From JAJCYE01 sp036260105 (GTDB lineage: Bacteria; Actinomycetota; CADDZG01; JAHWKV01): a DNA stretch of 17,841 bases. Shown one piece after another: positions 6,455-14,390 of the stretch. The position numbers and the translations under genes are program-made. Where the stretch lies: positions 1 through 17,841 of the forward strand of contig DATAAN010000194.1 of NCBI GenBank assembly GCA_036260105.1. Reading direction: 5' to 3'. The stretch's first letter is position 1. Each line of letters begins with the position of its first letter. The notes beneath the pieces were generated by a model. The model did no database searches. It had not been told where the DNA came from and was given only the letters and a program-made list of their open reading frames with translations.

Positions 6455-7470
6455 TGTTGAGAGCGGTTGTCGTCGGGGCAGGAGCCATGGGTCTAAACCA
6501 CGCCCGCATCTATAACGAACTGGAGTCGGTGGAGCTCGTTGCAGTGGTGGACGTCGACGGTGAGGCCGCCGATCGGGTGGGCCGCAAGTACCACACCAGG
6601 GCATTTCGCGATCTGAGCAGTGCACTGGAGGAAACGTCCCCGCACATTGTCTCCGTAGCGGTCCCCACGCGGCTGCACGAGGAGGTTGCGGTCCGGGCCA
6701 TCGAGCACGGTTGCCACGTGCTAGTGGAGAAGCCCCTGGCGCTATCCGTTCCGGCCGGCAGGCGAATCATCGAGGCCGCCGAGAGGGCGGCGGTGACGCT
6801 GGGGGTCGGTCACGTCGAGCGATTCAACCCGGCGGTGGTCGAGATAAAGAGGCGGCTCGAGAACAATGAGCTGGGCCGGATCTTCAAGGTGCACGCCCGC
6901 CGGTTCAGCCCGTTCCCGACCCGGATAGGTGACGTGGGCGTGATCCTCGATCTGGCGACTCACGACATAGACGTCATCCGCCACCTGCTCGGCTCGCATG
7001 TGGAGCGCGGATTCGCCGAAACGCAGCGCAGAGCCCACGCCAGCTGCGAGGACCTGGTTACCGCTCTGCTGCGATTTGAGAACGGCGTCATCGGGGTCCT
7101 GGACGTCAACTGGCTCACGCCAACCAAGGTCAGGGAGCTCGCAATCCTCGGGGAGCGCGGGATGTACGTGGTTGACTACCTGACCCAAGACCTGTTCTGG
7201 TACCAGAATGCGCATGAAGGCGGCGGCTGGGAGGTCCTCACGACGTTTCGAGGAGCCTGGGAGGGTGACATGGTAAAAGTCCGCCTGAACAAGAAGGAGC
7301 CCCTTCGGATCGAGCTGGAGGATTTCGTGAGCTCGGTGGTCGAGGGACGGCGCCCCCAGGTCAGCGGTTCGGACGGCCTGGCGGCGATCGAGCTCGGAGC
7401 TCTCATCGTGGAGTCCGGCCAAACGAAGCTCCCGTTCCACTGCGTGCAGGGTGCATCTCTTGAGCGCTGA
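6454..7470 (+). CDS. Gfo/Idh/MocA oxidoreductase, WbpB/GnnA-like sugar 3-dehydrogenase
   Basis: A 338-residue NAD(P)-dependent oxidoreductase. The dinucleotide motif is GAGAMG (8-13), the EKP motif is at 92-94 with the active-site Lys93, and GHVERFNPAV (119-128) plus LATHDIDVIRHLLG mark the substrate domain. This signature is shared with WbpB, which oxidises C3 of UDP-GlcNAcA, and GnnA, which does the same to UDP-GlcNAc. The product would be the keto substrate of the aminotransferase two genes upstream. The ATG at 6454 shares its A with the TGA of the acetyltransferase (TGATG); an in-frame GTG at 6451 is equally close. Its 3' end overlaps the SDR gene by up to 20 bp. The order aminotransferase-acetyltransferase-dehydrogenase differs from the Pseudomonas wbp order. 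Confidence 0.9.
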   Translation: MLRAVVVGAGAMGLNHARIYNELESVELVAVVDVDGEAADRVGRKYHTRAFRDLSSALEETSPHIVSVAVPTRLHEEVAVRAIEHGCHVLVEKPLALSVPAGRRIIEAAERAAVTLGVGHVERFNPAVVEIKRRLENNELGRIFKVHARRFSPFPTRIGDVGVILDLATHDIDVIRHLLGSHVERGFAETQRRAHASCEDLVTALLRFENGVIGVLDVNWLTPTKVRELAILGERGMYVVDYLTQDLFWYQNAHEGGGWEVLTTFRGAWEGDMVKVRLNKKEPLRIELEDFVSSVVEGRRPQVSGSDGLAAIELGALIVESGQTKLPFHCVQGASLER

Positions 7471-8449
7471 GGGCCGTCCCACACTAAGCGGAAAAAGCGT
7501 CCTGGTCACCGGGGGCGCCGGCTTTATCGGCAGCCACCTCGTCGATCGACTGGTCGCCGAGCGGCCGTCCAACCTTGTGGTCGTCGACAACATGTTCTTG
7601 GGCAAGGAGGCCAACCTCAAGGACGCCTTTCGAGCTCTACCTACGCTCAAGCTTTACCGGGAGGACGCCTCCGACTTCGACGCCATGGCGCGGATAGTGA
7701 AAGCGGAGAGCACCGAGGTTGTCTTCGATTTGGCCGTCATCCCTCTGCCAACCTCACTGGAGCGTCCCCGGTGGGTGGTCGAGGTAAATGTCGGCATCGC
7801 AAGCTCCGTATGCGAGCTCCTGCGGTTAGGGAGATTCGATACGCTGATCCACTTCTCCTCCTCGGAGGTTTACGGCACCGCCCAGTACACCCCGATGGAC
7901 GAGAGTCATCCGCTGCTGCCGCTCACGCCGTACGCTGCGAGCAAGGCAGCGGCCGACCACGTCGTGCTTTCCTACATCCACACGTTCGGGGTGGATGCGG
8001 CGATTCTGCGTCCGTTCAACACCTTCGGCCCCCGGCAGAACGACCAGGCGTATGCGGGCATCATCCCTCGAGTGGTAGAGAAGGCTCGTTCGGGCCAGCC
8101 GGCGGAAATCTACGGCGACGGAGAGCAGACCCGCGACTACACATACGTGACCAACGTGGCGGACGCGGCGATCCGGCTCTTCGGATCTCCCGGGGCAAGG
8201 GGGAGGGTCGTCAACGTCGCAAGCGGAGCCGAGATCTCCGTCAACGAGCTGGTCGAGGGTTTGAACAGCCTCCTGGGCGATGCTGCGGGTGCGTCGCACG
8301 TCGACCCGCGGCCCGGTGATGTCAGGCGCCATCTCGGTTCAGCGGAGCTGTTGAAACAGCTAACCGGATGGCAGCCCGCCGTGCCTCTGTCCGAGGGCCT
8401 GGAGCGGACGGTCGCCTGGTACACCGCGTCGGCCGCCAGCCCGGCGTAG
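7451..8449 (+). CDS. SDR-family nucleotide-sugar epimerase/dehydratase
   Basis: A 332-residue extended SDR with GGAGFIGS at 21-28, SSSEVYG at 136-142, catalytic Tyr161/Lys165 in TPYAASK, FNTFGPRQ, and YGDGEQTRDYTYV near the substrate end. These features occur in UDP-hexose 4-epimerases and in UDP-glucuronate decarboxylases; the run DLAVIPLPTSLERPRW replaces the more usual HLAA segment and may mark a subfamily. In this operon it could epimerise the diamino-sugar nucleotide or make an independent sugar. The start is GTG at 7451, inside the previous gene; TTG at 7460 is an alternative and is better spaced from AGGG at 7448. It is a paralogue of the LegB-like SDR at 319. Confidence 0.85.
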   Translation: MHLLSAEGRPTLSGKSVLVTGGAGFIGSHLVDRLVAERPSNLVVVDNMFLGKEANLKDAFRALPTLKLYREDASDFDAMARIVKAESTEVVFDLAVIPLPTSLERPRWVVEVNVGIASSVCELLRLGRFDTLIHFSSSEVYGTAQYTPMDESHPLLPLTPYAASKAAADHVVLSYIHTFGVDAAILRPFNTFGPRQNDQAYAGIIPRVVEKARSGQPAEIYGDGEQTRDYTYVTNVADAAIRLFGSPGARGRVVNVASGAEISVNELVEGLNSLLGDAAGASHVDPRPGDVRRHLGSAELLKQLTGWQPAVPLSEGLERTVAWYTASAASPA

Positions 8450-8469
8450 CGCTTGCCCGCGCTTCGGGG

Positions 8470-9396
8470 ATGCAGTTGCCTTTGACCGGATTTACCTACC
8501 TGAAGAGACCGCTGCGGGCGCTCAGGGCTTGGCCGCCTCTCAACCTGCCGCTCACCACAGCCGTGAGGAAGGCCGTTCAGATCTCCGGTCTACAGGTCGG
8601 TGCCCTGGCTCAACTGCTTCCCCGGACCGGCCTGGTCGAAGCAGCGATGCCGGGTGGCGGGTCGCTTCGATTGTGGTCACTGGCCGACGACGACATCGCG
8701 GCCCACGTCTTCTGGGAAGGCTGGGCAGGTCACGAGCCGGAAACCGCGCACGAGTTCTACCGCCGGGCGAGCTCGGCGCGAGTCACCCTCGACATCGGTG
8801 CCCATGTCGGCTACTTCTCCGTCCTGGCCGGCCTGGCTAATCCGAGCAGCAGGGTTTTCGCTTTCGAGGCTCTGGACGCGGTCTACCAGCGGCTGACAAA
8901 AAACGTGAGCCTCAACCGCCTCGAGAACGTCACCTGCATGCAACTTGCGGTAGGCCGGGAAGTTGGGAGGGCCCGCTTCTACCACGTGCCTCGAGGCATA
9001 CCGAGCAGCTCGAGCCTTTCGGGCAACTTCATGGAAAAGGTGGTGAGGGACCAGCCCGTCGTGTCGACGGAGGTTTCCGTTACAACGGTCGACAGCTTCC
9101 TTGATTCCCGAGAGCTTTCCGGGGTGGATCTTGTGAAGATCGACACGGAAGGAACCGAAGATCAGGTCCTCGAGGGAATGGTTCGGACTCTGGAGCGTGA
9201 CCGTCCGGCGATCATCTGCGAGGTGGTGGAGGCCGACGTCGGCGCACGAGCCGAGCACATCCTTGCCGGGTTCGGGTACGACTTTTTCCTTCTGACCTCC
9301 GAGGGGCCCAGCACCAGGGCACATATGGAGCCGCATCCGCAATTTCGCAACTTCCTGTGCCTGGCCGAGCCTTCCGGGACCGGCGGCCGGGCCTAG
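8470..9396 (+). CDS. FkbM-family SAM-dependent methyltransferase
   Basis: A 308-residue protein with the FkbM (Methyltransf_21) core. DIGAHVGYFS at 108-117 is the SAM-binding motif I, AFEALDAVYQ holds the acidic residue that binds the ribose (Glu123), and VKIDTEGTEDQVLEGM (about 212-227) is the hallmark of the family. These enzymes O-methylate sugars, often on surface glycans or glycosylated natural products; the acceptor cannot be read here. About 90 N-terminal residues precede the core, rich in Leu/Pro/Arg. The ATG at 8470 is 20 bp after the SDR stop and has only a run of G directly before it, so its ribosome-binding site is poor. It is the last gene of the plus-strand operon; its TAG lies in a CTAG shared with the convergent acetyltransferase gene. 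Confidence 0.9.
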   Translation: MQLPLTGFTYLKRPLRALRAWPPLNLPLTTAVRKAVQISGLQVGALAQLLPRTGLVEAAMPGGGSLRLWSLADDDIAAHVFWEGWAGHEPETAHEFYRRASSARVTLDIGAHVGYFSVLAGLANPSSRVFAFEALDAVYQRLTKNVSLNRLENVTCMQLAVGREVGRARFYHVPRGIPSSSSLSGNFMEKVVRDQPVVSTEVSVTTVDSFLDSRELSGVDLVKIDTEGTEDQVLEGMVRTLERDRPAIICEVVEADVGARAEHILAGFGYDFFLLTSEGPSTRAHMEPHPQFRNFLCLAEPSGTGGRA

Positions 9397-10148
9397 GGGT
9401 GCGCGGCCGGGAAGCCGTCCAGCTCGATGGCGGCGATCTCCTCCCTTGTGGGTGTTTCATCGCCTTTCCGCGTCTCCCGCACGACGCGGGCGGGTGATCC
9501 AAAAGCCACTGAGTGGGCGGGGAGTTGCGAGACCAGGGTCGATCCGCCACCGAGCAGGCTGCCGGTCCCCACGTCAGACCCCGGCAGCACCGAAGCTCCG
9601 AGCCCTACGAAGCTGTGGCTCGACAGCCGCACGAACCCTGCGATCGTCGCCCCAGAAGCGACCACGACATCGTCGCCGACGCGGCCGTGATGCTCGAGGA
9701 TGCTGCCCGGAAGAGCCGTCAACAGGGCACCGGCCGTTACCTCAGCTCCTATGACTGCGCCGGGAAAGACGAGCGCGTTGGGTCCCAGCTGCGCCGATGG
9801 GGAGACGTGGGCGTCGCCGGCCACCAACGAGACGGGCTCCACCCGGCGTTCCCTTAGACGAACGAGCAGCCGGCAGGCTGCTGCCCGGGCCAGAGTGCCC
9901 AAAGCGACGAAGGGGACCGCCTCACCGCCGGCGATGTCCTCGACTCCCTGCGCTACGGTTCCTATCACCCGGATTCCGCCGGGGCCGGCGGAACCTGGCG
10001 TGCGGGCGTCGTCGTAGTACCCGTCGACGAAGTATCGATCGGACAACTGCCACCGGACGAGATCGCCGACCAGGTGGCCCGCTACCCCGGCGCCGAAGAT
10101 GCGAAGAGGCTCCACTACGGCGACCCCGGCGGCAGCACCGCTACCCAT
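9393..10148 (-). CDS. PglD/NeuD-like sugar acetyltransferase
   Basis: A 251-residue two-domain enzyme. Residues 14-110 form a Rossmann-like PglD_N domain beginning LRIFGAGVAGHLVGD, which binds the nucleotide sugar. The remainder is a left-handed beta helix with hexapeptides from about 113, ending in VAFGSPARVVRE. His153 in SILEHHGRVG aligns by motif with the catalytic base in VEHD of PglD. PglD acetylates the C4 amine of UDP-4-amino-4,6-dideoxy-GlcNAc; NeuD is an O-acetyltransferase of sialic acid. With a LegB-like dehydratase and a second aminotransferase in the window, the PglD role is plausible. The ATG at 10148 is 10 bp after the GT4 stop with a weak ribosome-binding site; an in-frame GTG at 10115 is an alternative. 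It is the last gene of the right-hand operon. Confidence 0.87.
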   Translation of the reverse strand: MGSGAAAGVAVVEPLRIFGAGVAGHLVGDLVRWQLSDRYFVDGYYDDARTPGSAGPGGIRVIGTVAQGVEDIAGGEAVPFVALGTLARAAACRLLVRLRERRVEPVSLVAGDAHVSPSAQLGPNALVFPGAVIGAEVTAGALLTALPGSILEHHGRVGDDVVVASGATIAGFVRLSSHSFVGLGASVLPGSDVGTGSLLGGGSTLVSQLPAHSVAFGSPARVVRETRKGDETPTREEIAAIELDGFPAAHP

Positions 10149-10158
10149 CGCCGGAATC

Positions 10159-11526
10159 TCACGATCGGAACCCCGGGCATTGCTCGAGAAGCCCCTCGGC
10201 GATTCGCCTCTCGGATTCGAGCACCGCTGTCATGTCCATCTTATTGAGAGCGTAAGTTCGGGCGGCAGAGCCGAGATTGCGTGCTCTTTCGGGATCGGCA
10301 ACCAGATCGCAGATCGCTTCCGCCATCGCGTCCGTATCCCGGTAGGGGACGAGTACTCCCGTACTGTCGGCTTGGAGAAACTCGCCGTGCCACTCGACCT
10401 CGTACGCCACGATGGGGGTCTCGCTGAGGGCAGACTCCACCAGGGCAAGGCCCGCCAGAGGAACTGCCACAACGGTTGCCTTGGCGAGGAGCCTCGCAAT
10501 CTCGGACTGATCGCGTTCCCCCGCAAACGCCAGCTGACCATCCAAGCCGAGCTCCGAGCACAGCTCCTCCAAGCGGGTCCGCATGGATCCCTCGCCGACC
10601 AGGATTCCGGCGAGAGAATCGATTTGCCGCCGCGCCTTTGCGAGGCTGAGAACGAAATCGTCCGGGTGCTTCGACACCTCCAGGCGGCTCACGCAGATGA
10701 CGACGGGACGATCACCGAATCCGAAGAACTCGCTGGGCTGTCCTCTATCGGCCGGGCTCTGAAGGTGGACGGGGGCGATCATGTTCCAGTTGCCGGTGTA
10801 GGCGACCCGTTCGGGCCGGGCGCCGTTGTCGATGGCGAACTTGCGGTTGTCCTCGCTGCCCGCGCCCACCGAGTCTGCCTTGGAGAGGTTGAGGCGTGCG
10901 ATGAGCCGCTCAAGGCTCCTCCACCTGATGAGCCTTGGATGCGAAAGCTCGCCGGCGCTCTCGTAGAGCGTGTCGAAGTTCGCGACGATGCGCACCTCGA
11001 GGGCGCGCCCGTTCTTCCGCGCGAGCAGCAGTGCGAGCAGTCCGCAGTAGTAGGGGTCGCCCCGGACGATTCCCACTCCTTCGGCCCTCACGATCCGGTC
11101 CAGGAGAAGGACCAGCTGAGCCTGCGCCAGACTGAAGTTGAGATAGGGATAGCGTTCCAGGCACCGGAAGCGGCCGCATCTTCCTTCAACCATGGTGTGG
11201 CGGGGACTCAGCCGGGTAACCGCAACAGGCCCCACCCTGTCTTCAGGCGGGTCTTGGGGAGCCGCACCGACAAACGGGTGAATGCTCCACACGTGGTCGA
11301 AGTACCCCTCCAGGTCCCGGTGGGTCACCAGGTGTTCCGCCTGGCGGAGTCGCAACGCGCTCAAGGAGTACATCGTGCTGAGGACCAGCAGCCGGCGCCG
11401 CGGCGCTTCGCGGGGGCCCCGTGACCAGTTGATCAGCAGCAAGCAGCTGCAGCCGGCCGTCACGATGACGGCGAGCGCAAGCTCCAGGACTCGGAAGACG
11501 TATCGGGCGGCCCCCGGGATGTTCAA
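10159..11526 (-). CDS. Membrane-anchored GT4-type glycosyltransferase
   Basis: A 455-residue protein with one N-terminal transmembrane segment (about 9-33) and a short basic stretch, then a GT-B fold. The donor domain shows CVSRLEVSKHPDD (278-290; Arg281 and Lys286 as phosphate contacts), ILVGEGSMRTRLE and VPLAGLALVESALSETPIVAYEVEWHGEF. In the EX7E motif the second Glu is present (Glu364) but the first position is Pro356. The EVEWHGE segment is shared with a GT4 subgroup, so the protein need not be inactive. It starts at TTG 11526, supported by GGAGG (11531-11535) 4 nt upstream; TTG overlaps the TGA of the preceding gene (TTGA). The next in-frame Met is residue 52 and would delete the anchor. 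It would extend the lipid-linked glycan at the inner membrane face. Confidence 0.85.
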   Translation of the reverse strand: MNIPGAARYVFRVLELALAVIVTAGCSCLLLINWSRGPREAPRRRLLVLSTMYSLSALRLRQAEHLVTHRDLEGYFDHVWSIHPFVGAAPQDPPEDRVGPVAVTRLSPRHTMVEGRCGRFRCLERYPYLNFSLAQAQLVLLLDRIVRAEGVGIVRGDPYYCGLLALLLARKNGRALEVRIVANFDTLYESAGELSHPRLIRWRSLERLIARLNLSKADSVGAGSEDNRKFAIDNGARPERVAYTGNWNMIAPVHLQSPADRGQPSEFFGFGDRPVVICVSRLEVSKHPDDFVLSLAKARRQIDSLAGILVGEGSMRTRLEELCSELGLDGQLAFAGERDQSEIARLLAKATVVAVPLAGLALVESALSETPIVAYEVEWHGEFLQADSTGVLVPYRDTDAMAEAICDLVADPERARNLGSAARTYALNKMDMTAVLESERRIAEGLLEQCPGFRS

Positions 11527-12548
11527 CCGCCCTCCAAGCTCGAGAAGGGCACCACGAAGAAGCCGGGGTAGGCCCGGAGCAGTGTTTCCTTATCCCGGCG
11601 CAGCAGCGACGGATCCCTGAGCGTCGTGGCGTAGCGGTACTGCCTGGGCTGGCCACTCCACTTCCTCTTGAACCGCTGAAGGCTTTCCTGGCTGGGCCAG
11701 CTGCCTCCCCAGTTCCAGTACGTCAATCCGGCATTCGCCGCGTCGGTCAGAGCCCGGTAGAGGATCGCGGCCATCGGTTGGACATCCCGGTACGCCGGGC
11801 CCGCGGCCGGAACGTAATAGTCGGCGGTGCGACCGCAGTAGAAGACCAGAAGAGCAGCTGCCGGCTCCCCGTCGATTCGAGCCAGGTAGAGCTTGAAGTC
11901 CACATCCGGCCTGAAGTGGCGGGGTACGGCAGCGAAGAATCTGGGCTCTTTCACCTGCCCCCCGATGGCGAGCATGGAGTCCCGGTGCAAAGCTTCCAGG
12001 TCCGTGAAGTTGTCGTTCTCCACGGAAACCCGCACCCCGGACCGCTCTGCTTTCGCGATGTTTCGGCGGGCAGACCCTTCGATGAGCGCCCGGATCTTGT
12101 CCTCGGCTTCGCCGCCCGGAAGGGTCGTCACATGGCCGATCCGGAAATCGGTCAGGTCGCTCGCCAGGTCCTCGTCCGCTCCCAGCAACGGGTTGCCGAT
12201 CACGGTCGAAGCGACGACCCCTCCCCTCTCCATCTGCTCTTCGTACCAACGGTTGAGCTGCCGCCGGACCCCCGGCTCAGTCGCCAGCGCGCCTCCGTTC
12301 GAGCCGAAGTAGGGCAGGGAGTTCAAGACGCGGCCGAACTTCCCGAGAAAGCTCATCAAGGGAAGTATTCCGACAATCCGTTCGTCTGCGACAGCTATCG
12401 CGTAGTGCGGCTCACATCCGAGGAGCTCGCACAGCATGTCGCGGTATCGGAGGGAGTAGGTGATCAGCGGAGCCGGATGATCCTGCAGGAAGGCCGAATA
12501 ATCCGGTTCCCTGCTGCTCTCCAGTTCGATTACCCGAACGCCGCTCAA
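11523..12548 (-). CDS. FemAB/BioF2-like acyltransferase (GNAT fold)
   Basis: A 341-residue protein of the BioF2/CelD-like acetyltransferase group (PF13480 type), related to the FemAB aminoacyltransferases. Recognisable parts are the half-domain ending ADERIVGILPLM, the basic helix SARRNIAKAERSGV (159-172), the strand DFKLYLARIDGEPAAALLVFYCGRTADYYV, and QRFKRKWSG (291-299), the conserved tail motif of this group. Family members attach acyl or aminoacyl groups and are common in exopolysaccharide clusters, where a role in decorating the glycan is suspected. The acceptor is unknown. The start is TTG at 12548, 7 bp after the methyltransferase stop, without a clear Shine-Dalgarno; no other in-frame start is seen before Met38. 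Its TGA overlaps the TTG of the next gene. Confidence 0.82.
   Translation of the reverse strand: MSGVRVIELESSREPDYSAFLQDHPAPLITYSLRYRDMLCELLGCEPHYAIAVADERIVGILPLMSFLGKFGRVLNSLPYFGSNGGALATEPGVRRQLNRWYEEQMERGGVVASTVIGNPLLGADEDLASDLTDFRIGHVTTLPGGEAEDKIRALIEGSARRNIAKAERSGVRVSVENDNFTDLEALHRDSMLAIGGQVKEPRFFAAVPRHFRPDVDFKLYLARIDGEPAAALLVFYCGRTADYYVPAAGPAYRDVQPMAAILYRALTDAANAGLTYWNWGGSWPSQESLQRFKRKWSGQPRQYRYATTLRDPSLLRRDKETLLRAYPGFFVVPFSSLEGG
11531..11535 (-). promoter_or_regulatory. GGAGG ribosome-binding site fixing a TTG start
   Basis: GGAGG lies 4 nt before the TTG at 11526 on the minus strand, within the last codons of the acyltransferase gene. It decides the start of the membrane-anchored GT4, because the next in-frame Met would remove the transmembrane segment. 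Confidence 0.7.
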
Positions 12549-12555
12549 CCGGCCG

Positions 12556-13233
12556 CTACCGCAGCCGCCGCATCGACGGCTTTGCGTCCACGGGCTCGAA
12601 ATGAACCAGCATCGTCCACTCGTAAAGGGGGTAGTCGTGGAGAAGTGTCACGTACCGCGAGATCCTGCTCTTACAGAAGCTCAGGAAGTGGGCGGGATCT
12701 CCGTAGAAGAGATCGTCCTGGCGGTAATCGACGAACGTCGTAAGAAGGTTGAATGCAAGGCCCCGTTGCGACTTACCGGCCAGCTGCAAGATCGACTCCT
12801 CGACGTAGTCCCTCCAGTCCGAGTAGGTGCTGTCTCCTTTGACGTTGAAGGGCCCGCTGGCGAATGAGTAGTCGGCGACCTCGGTCGCTTCGGCGCTCTG
12901 GACGAGGTTCGCCCGATCATCGGTGAGGCGGCGGGCGGCCTCCACCATGGCTTCACTCAGGTCGTAGCCGTTGTACCGCACCATGTCACGGCCCAGGACC
13001 TCGTCGAGAAATGTGAAGAACGAGGCGTATCCGCAACCGAGGTCGTTGACCGTGACGGGTGATCCCCCCGAGGAGTCGAGCACTTGTGCCAGCTTCGCGA
13101 AGCGCAGGCGTTGCGACTCCTCGTCCCGCCACCCGACGCTTCGGGGAGTCGGACCGTACTGCTTGCAGCCGGCGGTGTAGAGCCGCTCTACGCCGGCGAG
13201 CGCGTCGGCCACCCTTTCTCGTGGAGTGGTCAC
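12556..13233 (-). CDS. Class I SAM-dependent methyltransferase
   Basis: A 225-residue Rossmann-like methyltransferase. Motif I is VNDLGCGYASFF (62-73), followed by NGYDLSEAMVEAA with Asp91 for the SAM ribose, and NVKGDSTYSDWRDYVEESI in the second half. The N-terminal run YTAGCKQYGPTPRSVGW is a signature shared with small methyltransferases of glycan and natural-product clusters, but the acceptor cannot be read. The frame stays open upstream to 13425, deep inside the aminotransferase gene; the added residues are Pro/Arg/Gly-rich and look like out-of-frame translation. I use the GTG at 13233, which overlaps the aminotransferase TGA (GTGA). GGGAG lies 10 nt before it; a second GTG at 13212 is possible. 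Confidence 0.82.
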   Translation of the reverse strand: MTTPRERVADALAGVERLYTAGCKQYGPTPRSVGWRDEESQRLRFAKLAQVLDSSGGSPVTVNDLGCGYASFFTFLDEVLGRDMVRYNGYDLSEAMVEAARRLTDDRANLVQSAEATEVADYSFASGPFNVKGDSTYSDWRDYVEESILQLAGKSQRGLAFNLLTTFVDYRQDDLFYGDPAHFLSFCKSRISRYVTLLHDYPLYEWTMLVHFEPVDAKPSMRRLR

Positions 13234-14390
13234 TCCTTCGCCGCTCCCACGGCTGAAAAGCTGCGCCTGACCATTCCCACTACGTAGTCCTGCTCCTCCA
13301 GGGTCATCTGGGGGTAGATCGGCAGGGTGAGGACCGTCCTCAGCGCCTGCTCGGTCTGAGGCAGGTGCTGCTCGAAGCCTCGGTAAGCCGGTTGCCGGTG
13401 GCAGGCGATCAAGCCGGGGCGGCATGCAATGCCGGCATCGAGCAAGTCCTGAGCCAACTGATCCCTGCCGACCGGGGAATCCTCGGCGATGCGGAGGGCG
13501 TAGGTCTGCCAGTTCGGAGCCGCCCCGCTGGGAACGAAGGGAGGAATGACGTATGGCATACCGGCGAACTGCTCGTTGTACCGGCTGGCTATTTCCCTCC
13601 GGCGGATGAGGATATCCTCCAGGCGGCTCATCTGGGCCAGACCGACCGCGCCCTGCAGGTTGGTCAGCCGGTAGTTGTAGCCGACCTCAGCGAACTCCTC
13701 CGACAACAGCGTGGAGAGGCTGCCGGCCTGGTGCTTGCGTACGTCGCTGATGGAGGCACCGTGGTGCGTCAGGGCCCGAGCACGCTCGGCGAGGGAGGCA
13801 TCGTCGGTGACGATCATCCCGCCTTCGCCCGTAGTGATGACCTTCCTGGGGTGAAAGCTGAAGCAAGCCAGATTGCCACTTGCTCCGACAGGTTCTTCGA
13901 TGTAGCGACTTCCCAGGCCGCAGGCGGCGTCCTCCACGGTCACCAGTCCGTGGTCCCGCCCAAGTTGTGAGATGGCCTGAACGTCGAGCGGCATCCCCAT
14001 CTGATGCACCGGCAGCAACGCCTTAGTACGGTGGGTGATCCGCTCGGCGATCGTTTCCGGTGTGACGTTGTACGTCCTCAGGTCTATGTCGGCGAACACT
14101 GGAGTGGCCCCCACCATACGGACGACGTTGGCAGTCGCAATCCATGTGTAGGACGGCAGGATCACCTCGTCGCCGCTGCCGATGCCGTGAAGCAGCAGGG
14201 CGATGTGCATGGCCGTCGTGCAGCTCGTCGTCGCCACGGCATGGCCAACTCCGAGATAGGACGCCACGGCCTGCTCGAAGCGTTCGACGAACGATCCCTG
14301 TGTGAGCCAGCCGGAATCGATGACCTCGGCCAGCAGAGCCTTTTCCTCCTCGCCGCACAGCGGGACGGTGACTGGAATCTTCAAGTTCAA
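13230..14390 (-). CDS. DegT/DnrJ/EryC1 sugar aminotransferase (second copy)
   Basis: A 386-residue PLP enzyme, distinct from the WbpE-like one at 4704. The PLP lysine is Lys183 in FSFHPRKVITTGEGG, the ring-contact Asp154 lies in VEDAACGLGS, and SYTWIATANVV and YNYRLTNLQGA are typical of aminotransferases acting on 4-keto-6-deoxy sugars (PglE, LegC and perosamine-synthase relatives). It could aminate the product of the LegB-like dehydratase. It starts at TTG 14390, 3 bp after the flippase stop; TTG 14384 is nearly as good, giving M-K-I-P-V-T with AGG 8 nt upstream. The gene is in the middle of the minus-strand operon and overlaps the methyltransferase by 4 bp. Which carbon it aminates is an inference from motif style. 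Confidence 0.9.
   Translation of the reverse strand: MNLKIPVTVPLCGEEEKALLAEVIDSGWLTQGSFVERFEQAVASYLGVGHAVATTSCTTAMHIALLLHGIGSGDEVILPSYTWIATANVVRMVGATPVFADIDLRTYNVTPETIAERITHRTKALLPVHQMGMPLDVQAISQLGRDHGLVTVEDAACGLGSRYIEEPVGASGNLACFSFHPRKVITTGEGGMIVTDDASLAERARALTHHGASISDVRKHQAGSLSTLLSEEFAEVGYNYRLTNLQGAVGLAQMSRLEDILIRRREIASRYNEQFAGMPYVIPPFVPSGAAPNWQTYALRIAEDSPVGRDQLAQDLLDAGIACRPGLIACHRQPAYRGFEQHLPQTEQALRTVLTLPIYPQMTLEEQDYVVGMVRRSFSAVGAAKE

Noticed and set aside
10099..11424. A 441-codon plus-strand frame opposite the membrane-anchored GT4.
   Set aside because: Same reason: it mirrors the codon structure of the opposite gene and has no recognisable domain or ribosome-binding site.
13234..13425. 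N-terminal extension of the class I methyltransferase to 13425.
   Set aside because: It lies wholly within the aminotransferase gene, has Pro/Arg/Ala-rich residues unlike a protein domain, and the GTGA overlap at 13230-13233 gives a natural start.
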